Positions 54,422 to 64,000 of a stretch of 64,000 bases of DNA are shown here, one piece after another (within the stretch, counting starts at the first letter, position 1; every line of letters begins with the position of its first letter). Under the pieces are notes generated by a model that searched no databases, was not told the origin of the DNA, and saw nothing but the letters and a program-made list of their open reading frames with translations. The DNA lies in contig NC_090034.1 in NCBI RefSeq assembly GCF_037176765.1, positions 91,101,000-91,164,999 of the forward strand, in the 5' to 3' direction. Source of the DNA: Anolis sagrei (taxonomy: Eukaryota; Chordata; Lepidosauria; Squamata; Anolidae). The translations under genes were made by a program, and so were the position numbers.

Positions 54422-55831
54422 CCTCCGATCTCAATGGGAACTTCCTAATTCTTTCTGTGCCTGTCAAATAGACAGTGAAATAGGAATAGTTTCCTCCAGA
54501 ACGGAAACTCGCAAGTCATGCCTGATATTAGAATTTTTGTTCCAAAACATTGATGTAAGTATTTTTCTCACTGACTTGAGGAATCAAAGTCAGTCTTCTT
54601 ACCTCCTGGTTTTTGAAATCTGAAAAGAATGATAAGTGAACTCTACCATTCTCCAACCAGAATGGGAAAGAAGTTTTCCTGGGGATGAATGGAGGAACCC
54701 AATTTGGTGACCATGACCTCACAATTTTTGACAAGTTGAGGGAGGACACCCATCTCTCCAATGGAAAAGAGGAAGTAGTGTGTATGGTTTCCCCTTGACA
54801 TCATACTTAAGGATTGAAGAACAGGAAGTGCAACTCATTGGTCCCTGTCTTGCAAAGACATTTGTTGGTGGAGGCAAAAGACAATATGATCTCCTCCCCA
54901 AACTTAAAGAAATTTATTGGACTGGCAATTAGAAGTTGCTGATAGCAAGAGACCTTTGGGGAATAAAATAGACTGTGTTGCACAGTGGAACAGTCATGGT
55001 GCCTGGCACTCAAAAAGAATAGCTAGAATACTGTCTAATATGTCTGCCACTCAAGAAAATTATATCACTGTGCCTTATAGAAGGGCTAGCTCTGTTGTCA
55101 TGGAACACCCTGGAAATGTATCTAGTTGCTTTGAAAAGCTGAGTAAAATTGTCTGATTGCCTCAGCTTGAATTGTTAGCATCGTCTTACAGGATGTATGG
55201 ACACAAGTGTTTCTTCAGCACTGACCAGAGTCATTATAGGATGGAGCTCCCTCTGAAATAGGGCCTCCGGTGGCAGAAAGAGTTGTTGAGCAAGATGTGG
55301 GGAAATCGATAGTTAACAAGGTTAAACCAGTACCGGAAGATAAAGCAAGGAGGAAAATGAAATTCAGAGGGAAATTTTATTTTAAAACTATGAAGAGCAA
55401 GCAGAGCATAAAAGAGACTTTTAAAAGCAGGAGGTTGTGATTTGTGTGGAAAAAAGGTTTTGACTTGCTTATGTTTGCACTAACAGTGTTGATTTTTCTT
55501 GTTTAAACCTATGGCTGCCTTCCCTGGTTTTAAGATATTTTGAAATGCACTGATCAGAATATGTGTGACTTTCAGTTGTGTGTGAAATGCCACAAGAGCC
55601 TGTTTTGCAGTGAATGCTGCCACCTATTTTACACAAGGAGAAAAGTGTGGAGGATTCTAAAGCTGTTGCTATGAAAATTATGAAAAATCATAGAGCGTGA
55701 AAATTTGGAGGAATGGTAAAAATAGTGAAGGGCAGAACTCTCAATTTAAGCATCTCCGGGATTAATTTTGGCCCTAAATGTCAATTTAAATGGATTTGTA
55801 AACTGCTATGGCCACCCCTGAAGGCCCATTA
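54422..55831. other. 3' flank of the FFAR3-like gene
   Basis: No repeat is recognised for 1.4 kb, unusual for this window. It includes the presumed 3' UTR to about 54990. Confidence 0.5.
54962..54967 (+). promoter_or_regulatory. Candidate polyadenylation signal of the FFAR3-like gene
   Basis: AATAAA lies about 540 bases after the stop codon, followed by a TGTGTTG stretch that could act as a GU-rich downstream element. No transcript evidence is available. Confidence 0.3.
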
Positions 55832-55995
55832 CTGTTGTTGTTGTGGTTGTTGTTGTTGTTGTTGTTGTTGTTGTGCCTTCAAATTGATTCCAATCTATGT
55901 TGACCTTCTCCTTGGCAAGGTCTGTTTTGTTTAGAGGAATTTTGCCTTTGACTTCCTCTGTGGCACTGAATGTGATTTGCCCAAGGTAACCTTAT
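55832..55995 (-). mobile_element. MIR/CORE-like SINE with (GTT)n tail
   Basis: (GTT)n at 55832-55875, then 'gtgccttcaaattgattcca' and 'tgtgatttgcccaaggtaac'. Confidence 0.6.
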
Positions 55996-56504
55996 ACACT
56001 ACAACATGCTGACTCTTGAGACTCACAAACCCTTCCCAAAATTTGATGGCTATTTTTTCTTGAAGAAATAGCTCCCAAAGGACATAACACCATTCATAAT
56101 TTATCCCGCCTACCTCACAGAATCAACCCTACCATACAAATAACCCTGATTCACAGAGTATATTGACCAAAAATGAGTTCCAGTAGGCCTGAACCCATAG
56201 AGGTGTTTCACAAGGGGATCACAGAGGTGGAAGTTCACCCATGCTCTTCCCTGCCCAAAGAGATTATTCAGAGGCAGAAAAAGGATTCCAGTAGGAACTC
56301 ATGCCACTGTGTTCCATGCTAGAAATAAGGTCCCTGAATGAGCAGTCGTGTCTTCTAGATGTGTTGGAATACATCAACCATAACACCTTGCTGAATTGGT
56401 GCATATTATGTGCCCCATATTCTGGAAGATGGTTGTTATGGTCATACACCAGTCAAGGGCTGTATCGAATAAGAGGGAATGAAAAAATATAGTTCTTTTC
56501 TAGC
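55996..56504. other. Unique DNA
   Basis: Nothing recognised. Confidence 0.45.
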
Positions 56505-56505
56505 G

Positions 56506-56681
56506 CCTCATCACACTAGAGAAAAAATCCACTTAAAATCCAGTTTCTGCCTCCTGAAGAATTCTGGGGTTTATAGTTTAGGGAGGAGCCTTTAACAGCC
56601 TCACTAAACTACAAACCCCAGAATTCTGCAGGAGGCAGAAACGGGATTTTAAGTGGATTTTTTTTCTGTAGTGTGATGAAG
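56506..56681. mobile_element. Palindromic MITE, family F
   Basis: Outer TCATCACACTA / TAGTGTGATGA ends and inner arms 'aatccacttaaaatcc' / 'ggattttaagtggatt' fold back around a 56600 centre. Confidence 0.8.
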
Positions 56682-57872
56682 TAGTAGGAGATATTTTCCT
56701 AAAATTGAATTCTGTCCCACTGGAGTCTTGAAGCTCAATTCCAGAGTACCAAACTAGATCCCACAGTATTCCTGAAATTGACAGAAACAGGTTTGAAAAG
56801 TGGATTGCAGCATGTCAGGTGTCAATATCTGAAAATGTTTGTAATGTGTTATTTCACAAATGGAATAAATATGGTACAGTTGTGAAACGTTCTGTGTTTT
56901 CATAAATTGATATGAGTTACTATGTGTTACACCATGCCGAGTTGGCCAAATGTGACTGCCTAGATGCATACATATCCCCAATAATCGGAAGTAGTTAGTT
57001 TCTCTTCAGAAAAAGGCACACTAAGATGATTACATGGTTTTACTGTTTCTAGGTGATAAATTGGTGAGTTATATCTGAAATATTAATATACATACATAGG
57101 AAGTAGGGGCATTCAGTTCTAGGTTTACACCCCAAAGTAGAGTTGTTTTCTGCTCTATTTCTAACCCAATTTTCTCTCCTGCCTGCACTTTTGATTCAAA
57201 CTGAAAGAAAATCTTCCACTCCCACTAATTGAAGTCACCACTGTAAACTTAAAGTCTTTGTTCCACAGGTTTCCCCAAATGGCACTCCCACTAATAGGAG
57301 ATGTTTCCTTCCAATAAAATTAAAAGTGGAGAGAACTAAGTGATTTGGATAATAGGAAAGGTGCAAAGGATTGAAAGGTTGGTAAGACATTTTGATCTGT
57401 GGTTAAGAGATTGATATTTCTCCAAAATGTGACTGGAAATCTGCATCAGAAGCTACAATGCATAACTCTTCCATGGATGGAGTTGTGCTCCCGACATGAT
57501 ACATAACTATACTAGTGAATATCAGTGCATAATGGTGCATCATGCAAAATGCCCTGTTGTGCAAAGGTGACACCCACTGAGTGCTGTGTTCTGATAGGCA
57601 ACATATCTCATTCTGCATTGTGACTCATCCCCTATTTGATTGCCACTTGGATTGCAAAGGGCTGGGACTGTCCATCAGCTGCTTCTCAATCCATAAGGGG
57701 AAAGACCCCCATTGATCACAGTAGCAATTGTCCAGTATATAGGAACTGGGGGACTTTCACAGTCCCTAAGTAGCCCCTAAACACATTCATAACTGCTAAA
57801 GAGAATTTTCAGAAACAATAGTAATAATAGTCGTTTTAATTTATGGTGCAGCAGAACATTTTCATGGTGTTC
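56682..57872. other. Unique DNA
   Basis: No gene or repeat is recognised. Confidence 0.45.
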
Positions 57873-57894
57873 AAATCTTACCCTTTCTATTCAT

Positions 57895-59061
57895 TGGAAG
57901 CTTTTCAAAGAAGGGAATTAGGGTGGCAAATCTGCCCAACTTACAGGGATATATTAAAGAGAGAAAATTGAATTAAGAGATGAAGGAGATATCAAACAAA
58001 AATTTAGAAACTTTTCATGGTTCCAACACAGACAAACCAAATAAATATTTAAGAAAGATAAGAGTTAAGTTTTGCTGAAAAAGACTCTTTTTGAGACAGT
58101 ATGATGAGATCAGAAAATAAAATAATTACAAAAATTTACAATTTTTTAAATTGGAATGGGCCACAGAAACTGACCGGATCAAAGAATGCATGGTTAAATG
58201 GGTGGCAAATATTAGTCACTCAATAAATTTAGAAAAATGGGGAAAAGTTTGGAATCAGAGGCTTAAATATATTTATGCCTATGACTTAATATAGATATAC
58301 CATCTATATATCAAGAGGAGATATATAGATTGTATATAATGCCACAGAAACTCTCAAAGTGCTACAAGAATACTTCCAATAAATGTTGGATGTGTGCGCA
58401 ACAAATAGGTACTTTTTTGCACATATGGTGGTCCTTTCCAAAAGCAAAAGAATTTTGGAACTACATACATGGAGACATTAAAAAAATCTTAAAGGTTAAT
58501 ATATAAAAAGAACCAGAATAGTATTTACTATTAATGTTAGACCTAGAAAAGGGCAAGAACAAATAAATATTTATTTTCATTATCTGGTTATTTCAGGCGG
58601 AATAGTATATGCTAAGAAATGGAGATACCAAAGAGAGAACTTTGGCAAAATAAGGTCCTAGAGATAATGAACATGGACAGATTGACCTATTGGCTATCTC
58701 CAAATCAGGGATCACCTAAGAAACAAATGAATTGGGACCTGGTCAAGGATTACTTCAAACAATCCAAGTTGGAACTTATAATTTAGTAAAGGGAAAATTA
58801 AATGAAGAAAGGATCTTGGGAAGTTATATGAGCCAGAGGGGAAGAAGATAGACCATTATTGTTTTTCTTTATTTAAAAAATCGAGAAAATCTAAAGCAAC
58901 CACTTAGGAGAAGAAGAAAGTCAAACATCCTCTTTTTTTTCTTTTTTCTCTTTTTATTTTTTTCCTACTTTCTTTAAATCATATTGTTCTCCCAATTTAA
59001 TGTAAAAGAAACTTTTTTCTTAAAACTCTATTTTTACCTCAATAAAAATAAATTATAAAAA
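57895..59061 (+). mobile_element. L1 LINE, 5'-truncated ORF2 end with poly(A)
   Basis: Frames give KCWMCAQQIGTFLHIWWSFPKAKEFW, in pieces, as in the L1 at 24016. Several stops and shifts mark it as dead. A T-rich then A-rich tail ends at 59061. An exact 22-bp duplication (57873-57894 and 59062-59083, containing CTTACCCTTTCTATTCAT) brackets it. Confidence 0.9.
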
Positions 59062-59083
59062 AAATCTTACCCTTTCTATTCAT

Positions 59084-60148
59084 CACATTACGTTTTAATT
59101 CTGTAACCCACACTTTAATCACATTTAATTACACAGGACTAAAGGGGCAAGACATCAATGCAACAGGTACATGCTTACAAACTGGACACTCACAAGGTGG
59201 GAAATAGGTTACCAGAAGAAATATATAAAATGTAGGCCTGTGACTTTAACATCATCACTTTTCTTCTCTTGTATGATTTTGTCTGATGATGAAGCCAGTG
59301 GAGCTTCAAGAACTTCCATAAGGTATTTGATGTTTTCTAGTTGGCCCACAATAGATACAGATATTTTGCACATTTTTGAATTTTGTATCTTGATTCATGG
59401 CTGCATGGCTACCCCAATGTATTTCTTAGATTAGTTGAGTTGCTCTCTAGAGAGACTCCTTTTACTAACATCTCTCTGTAAGCCATTGCTGACTTGCTGT
59501 GGCTGCTCCAGTTAAGAGCCTAATTTATCACTTGGGAAGCATTATCCTGATGATAGACTAAAGAGCCTGTTTGACGTATGAACCTCTGGAAAAATAACCA
59601 ATCTCATGATTTATTATTGTGGAGGTGGTCATAACTCTCTATGTGTACATGTGATGCACAGTGGCTCAAAGAGAGATAAGAATGTATTAGAGAGGGCTAT
59701 ATTAGAAAAAGGACAACACTGATGCTTTTGAAACAATTTGTTTGGATGGCACGAGTTAGAACAAGATCAAGACAAGGGTTTCATGTGTGTGATCAGCTCC
59801 TGACAAACTTCATCTCAAAACAGACCAAAACAGTTTAAAGCACTGGAAACAAGAGTGGGTGTAGATACAATAAACCAGGTTTCTGGCTTCATGGATTGAT
59901 TTAATCTCTCTAATCCTCTGTCTCCTGGGTGCCAAACATTGCACAAGATAAAACAATTTCAATATAGTAAGTCACTGTGGAGGTTAAGAACACACAATTA
60001 GCGAATGTTTGCACAGCACTTGATGCTCCACGATGAGATCACAATGTGATAATGTCTGCAGGGTGATCTTCTGTGGTAAAATAAATAAAAGACATGGACC
60101 CCAGAGATGGAGTGAAATCATTAATCCTCTTTATAGCAGAAGTGAAAA
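59084..60148. other. Unique DNA
   Basis: Nothing recognised. Confidence 0.45.
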
Positions 60149-60156
60149 TCCATCAT

Positions 60157-60383
60157 CAGACCTGTAGCCCGGGGGGGGGGGGGGGGTGTTGAGGGGCTTC
60201 AGCCCCCCCCCCCCCAATTCTCAGAGTGGTCCGCGAGAAGGTTATGTTTATTCATATCATGATCTGATCACTATGCTCAATATATCCCATGTGCATGGGG
60301 GTATTGAGATAATGATACAAAAGGTTTGCTAGGGTAGATCCTGACCCCCCGCCCCCCGAATCAAAATCCTGGCTACAGGCCTG
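60157..60383 (-). mobile_element. hAT-like MITE, family D
   Basis: Ends CAGACCTGTAGCCCGG and GGCTACAGGCCTG; perfect 8-bp duplication TCCATCAT (60149-60156 and 60384-60391). Long G and C runs lie near 60171-60190 and 60205-60217. Confidence 0.9.
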
Positions 60384-60456
60384 TCCATCATGAATGCATT
60401 CTGTAGCAGAAATGGAAGTAAGCAGAAACCAGTAGGTACAACCATTAGGTTCACAG

Positions 60457-60711
60457 AGCCCCTGGTGGCACTTGTGCCGGCATGATTGAAGACTGACAGG
60501 TCGGAGGTTCAAATCCGGAGAATGTGAATGAGCTTCCTCTGTTAGCTCCAGCTCCCCATGTGGGGACATGAGAGAAGTCTCCCACAAGGATGGTAAAATG
60601 TCTAAACATCTGGTCATCCCCTGGGCAACGTCCTTGCAGACGGCCAATTCTCTCACACCAGAAGCGACTTGCAGTTTCTCAAGTCTCTCCTGTCACAAAA
60701 AAAAAAAAATC
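60457..60711 (+). mobile_element. tRNA-derived SINE, family 2
   Basis: Full length with a poly(A) tail; flanks AGGTTCACAG and AGGTTCATAG differ at one base. Confidence 0.88.
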
Positions 60712-60721
60712 AGGTTCATAG

Positions 60722-61596
60722 GATTAATAGGGCTCTTGAGAATTTTATTGGATTGGTTTTGAAGCCCTGTGTATTATTCAACAATGAGTATATCAACACT
60801 GGTAGTTCTGTATTTGGTTCTCTAGATGTTTCAGACTTAATTTTCCAAAATATGCTGTGTAGCTTGAAGCAGATCTTTTCTCTTAGCCTTTTTTGCCTCT
60901 GTAAAATTCAGTATATGTTTTTGTTGAGGCATACATACCACTGAAGCATTCCCTTTTCAGGTATTACGTTGCTGCCCAAGCTAAATGAAAGCAAACAACC
61001 AATCTTGCTTTTGGAAAGAACAACCTTGACAATGTTGCTACTGCTTGGAACATTAAGGCTGCCTCTCCAGTCCATTTGTCTTCTCTTGTCTAACTCTTAG
61101 TAATCTAAAATGTGTGTTTTCCCCATTGTATATACATACTAAGACTTAGTGTTGGTAGGATGGAGAAAGAAGCAGATGTAAAAGTAACAGAAATATATAA
61201 AAAAATACCACTTTTTCATAAAAGTTGACCTTATTCATAGATTCTAATATCAATGGATTCAACCATCCATGGCTACCAAATATTTTCTAAAAACTCTGAA
61301 AGGGAAACCTTGATTTTGCCATTTTAGTAGTGAGCAAATATGTTGGACATAACAACCTTCTCAAGTCTCACTAGGTGTTTGTTATGTATATAATAACGTA
61401 TTGTATTAAATACGTATATTGATTTGCAATTTTACCTAACCTATTTGTTGTGAGAGGGGCTGAAGACCATGTGATCAGGTCTAGACATGTTCAGAACTAA
61501 TACTCCATTTTAGTTTGTAGAAGCCATCTGTATGCTTTTAGAAGTCAGTGTGTGTTTATATCAGAAACAGTTTTGCTTTGAGAAGCCTGTAGAAAC
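60722..61596. other. Unique DNA
   Basis: Nothing recognised. Confidence 0.45.
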
Positions 61597-62335
61597 AACC
61601 TACGGATGTGAGAACTGGACCATAAGGAAAACTGAGCGAAGACAGATAGATGCTTTTGAACTGTGGTGTTGGAGGAAAATTCTGAGAGTGCCTTGGACCG
61701 CAAGAAGATCCAACCAGTCCATAGATAAAAGGTAAAGGTTTTCCCCTGACATTAAGTCCAGTCGTGTCCGACTCTGGGGTGTGGTGCTCATCTCCATTTC
61801 TATGCTGAAGAGCTGGCGTTGTCCATATACACCTCCAAGGTCATGTGGCTGGCTTGACTGCATGGTGCGCCGTTACTTTCCCATAGAAGCGGTACCTATT
61901 GATCTACTCACATTTGCATGTTTTCGAACTGCTAGGTTGGCAGAAGCTGGTGCTAACTGTGGAAGCTCATGCTGCTCCTGGGAATCAAACGTGCAACCTT
62001 TCGGTCAACAATCTCAGCAGCTCAGCGCTTTAACTCACTGCGCCACCGGGGACTCCTTACTTCAGGAAATAAAGCCTGGAAGGAAGGATATGAGAGGCAA
62101 AGATGCATCACATGTACACATGAGAAGACAGGAAAGCTTAGAGAAGACAATGATGCTTGGGAAAATGGAAGGAAAAAGGAAGAGGAGCCGACCAAGGGCA
62201 AGATGGATGGATGGTATCCTTGAAGTGACTGGCTTGATCTTGAAGGAGCTGGGGGTGGTGATGGCCGACAGGGAGCTCTTGCGTGGTCTGGTCCATGAGG
62301 TCACAAAGAGTCGGAAGTGACTGAACGAATAAACA
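61597..62335 (+). mobile_element. Bov-B (RTE) LINE 3' end split by a Sauria SINE
   Basis: 61597-61728 reads YGCENWTIRKTERRQIDAFELWCWRKILRVPWTARRSNQS. It resumes at about 62058 with the tail codons (KRKRSRPRARWMDGILEV) and ends 'cggaagtgactgaacgaata'. A stretch between 62085 and 62125 is shortened. Confidence 0.87.
61729..62057 (-). mobile_element. Sauria SINE inside Bov-B
   Basis: Tail 'ggtaaaggttttcccctgac' to head 'actgcgccaccggggactcc', full length. The tail is the end most like the Bov-B 3' end. Confidence 0.9.
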
Positions 62336-63828
62336 ACAACAGCCTATAGAAAAGTATGCTTCAGATTCAATGCAGGAGTAGAAGCCATTAGGCCCGATTG
62401 GACTATTGAATCTAAGGAAGATGTTCTGTGTTACCTACACAGAGAAAATACTTAAAATCCTTTTGTAACTGGATTCATAAGCAAAGTGCCTGTATGCTGT
62501 ATACATGAAATTTTGTGAGTAAACCAACTCTGTTACTTTTAAAGAGTAACTGTTTATTTTGTCTCTTGAGAGCACGATTTAAAGGAAAACATATTTTAAG
62601 AGAGATTAGATGTTTTTGGGCAACTAAAAGAAGACTTCTGAAACTATACTGAATGAATATATGCTTTTGTGCATTGGCATGTCTTTATCCCTAGCAGTTC
62701 AAAGACATACCTAGGTACATCAGTTTAACAGCTGAGAGCTGAGAGACCTAGTTGCCTTGCATGAATTCTGGTGAACATCACTTTTCAAAAGGTTGTGACT
62801 TCTATCAAGGTCATGCCTTTCCAGTGACCAGTGGTTATTCAAAAAGGTTATTAATCCCATCTCCCAAATGGTTATGGAGATGCACACTTTCCAAAAAATA
62901 CTAATCAGGTTGATTCAGAAATGGGTTAAATATCAGTATAATTAATTATGATAATTAGATATAGCCTCTATTTTTTCCTACCGATGGTCCTAAACTACCT
63001 GAGAAAGTTGGCTGCATTTTGATAAACTGGATTGAGATAAGTTCTCCTCCTCCATCTTCAACAGCACCATTATTTTGTCCTTGACATCAACCTTAGAATG
63101 TCAGTTGTTGACATTAGGCAAATTTATGTGTTGCTCAAACTCATTTATTCCCTAGCCAGGGAATATGAACTTTGGTGACACCACTTGTAAGCTCATGTCC
63201 GCCCGAACTCAGAACATGAGTTCCTTCTCTGTCACATCTTGGCTCTAATCTGGGTCTTCAATGAAAGGATGAGAGCAATGACTCTGAATATGCTTTTTGG
63301 ATTTGAGAGAGAGAGAGAAATGGCTGGTCCACAAATGACTAAGCAAGGAGGAGGAATCCTAGTAAGGCTGGCTGGCATCTACTTTTGGCTGCCTTTCCAA
63401 AAGCTGTCAGGAGAGATGTAAAGCAGCAGGACTCCAGACTAGATAATGTTGGGGATATTTTTAGCTTCAGTGAACAGAGACATAACTACTGAATGAACAG
63501 CAGTCCTAATGAGAAGTTATAGGGCGGCAAGATGGAAGAGAATGTGAAAAGTCCTTGGGATGTATTTCCTTTAGAAGAATGGTTGAAAAATCTCAAGTCC
63601 CAGCAACCTTAGCCAGCATAGTCAGCGAGGAAGAATGCTAGAAATTGCAGTCCAACAATGTCTAATGGGCTGCATGAATCTCATCCTCTTCTTGTACACA
63701 CATGAAGGATATCCAGGCTCCACTGACTGCCAGTTTTAATTAAGGGCAGGAAAGAAAATGGCTGACCCCAATAGTAAAAGGGATGGAGTCAATCATCTTT
63801 TCCTTCCATACAATTGATTATAAAGTGT
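62336..63828. other. Unique DNA
   Basis: No gene or repeat is recognised in 1.5 kb. A GAGA run lies at about 63307-63319. Confidence 0.5.
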
Positions 63829-64000
63829 GGAGCCCCCATGGCACAGTGGGTTAAACCCTTGGGCGGCAGGACTGAAGACTGACAGGTCACGGGTTCGAAT
63901 CCTGGGAGAGCGCAGATGAGCTCCTTCTGTCAGCTCCAGCTCCCCATGCGGGGACATGAGAGAAGCCTCCCACAAGGATGGTAAAACATCAAAACATCCA
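63829..64000 (+). mobile_element. tRNA-derived SINE, family 2, cut by the window end
   Basis: Clean A box ('tggcacagtggg') and B box ('gggttcgaatcc'), then the family body. The tail lies outside the window. Confidence 0.88.

Noticed and set aside
63826-63912. Functional tRNA gene
   Set aside because: The A and B boxes belong to the head of a SINE; the acceptor stem and 3' half of a tRNA are absent. The same applies to all other SINE heads here.
1-64000. CRISPR arrays, bacterial operons or integrases
   Set aside because: Repeats are transposon families and microsatellites, and the genes and splice sites are vertebrate.

Overview
This window is vertebrate genomic DNA, almost certainly from a squamate reptile and most likely an iguanian lizard. 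The evidence is its repeat content: Sauria-type SINEs with a Bov-B-like tail, Bov-B (RTE) LINEs that still encode a YADD reverse transcriptase motif, L2-like and CR1 LINEs, young 5'-truncated L1 copies, Penelope-like elements (PLEs), a second tRNA-derived SINE family and many hAT-type miniature transposons. There are no bacterial-style operons or CRISPR arrays. The species cannot be fixed from the sequence alone.

Only two host protein-coding genes are convincing. Both are on the + strand, about 41 kb apart, and both are class A GPCRs of the short-chain fatty acid receptor family, each with its whole reading frame in one exon behind a good 3' splice site. The first (11563-12582, 339 aa) is closest in motifs to FFAR2/GPR43. 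The second (53441-54421, 326 aa) leans toward FFAR3/GPR41. Both keep the Arg180/His242/Arg255 carboxylate-binding residues at the same numbers as human FFAR2, plus the TM4 His, the ERY motif and the TM3-ECL2 cysteine pair. They differ in the residue after the ECL2 Cys-Tyr: Glu166 in the first, Arg166 in the second. This is a tandem paralog pair comparable to the mammalian FFAR1-FFAR3-FFAR2 cluster.

The rest is repeat-dense intergenic DNA. 1-11 kb holds L2-like, SINE, Bov-B, PLE and MITE copies and one solo LTR bounded by a 5-bp duplication. 12.8-31 kb holds L2-like LINEs, an L1 inserted into an older SINE, CR1 copies, PLE fragments, an AT-rich tandem repeat and a 226-bp (TTC)n tract. 31.5-35.5 kb is a patchwork of hAT elements with readable 8-bp target duplications, one of them with a 290-bp internal tandem duplication. 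35.5-53 kb continues with SINEs, PLEs, hAT MITEs, nested L2/SINE/PLE insertions and a roughly 635-bp polypyrimidine tract. 54.4-64 kb is sparser, with one full-tailed L1 insertion, MITEs, a Bov-B copy split by a Sauria SINE and a SINE cut by the window end.

The most interesting structures are: (1) the divergent SCFA-receptor pair; (2) recurrent fold-back units made only from the PLE 3' end, two of them bounded by 10-bp target duplications, so they appear to be inserted as units; (3) several nested insertions with exact target duplications that give a relative chronology; and (4) a GC-box plus splice-donor segment at 32.9-33.1 kb that could be a promoter and first exon. Nothing here can be called a proven new biological system.
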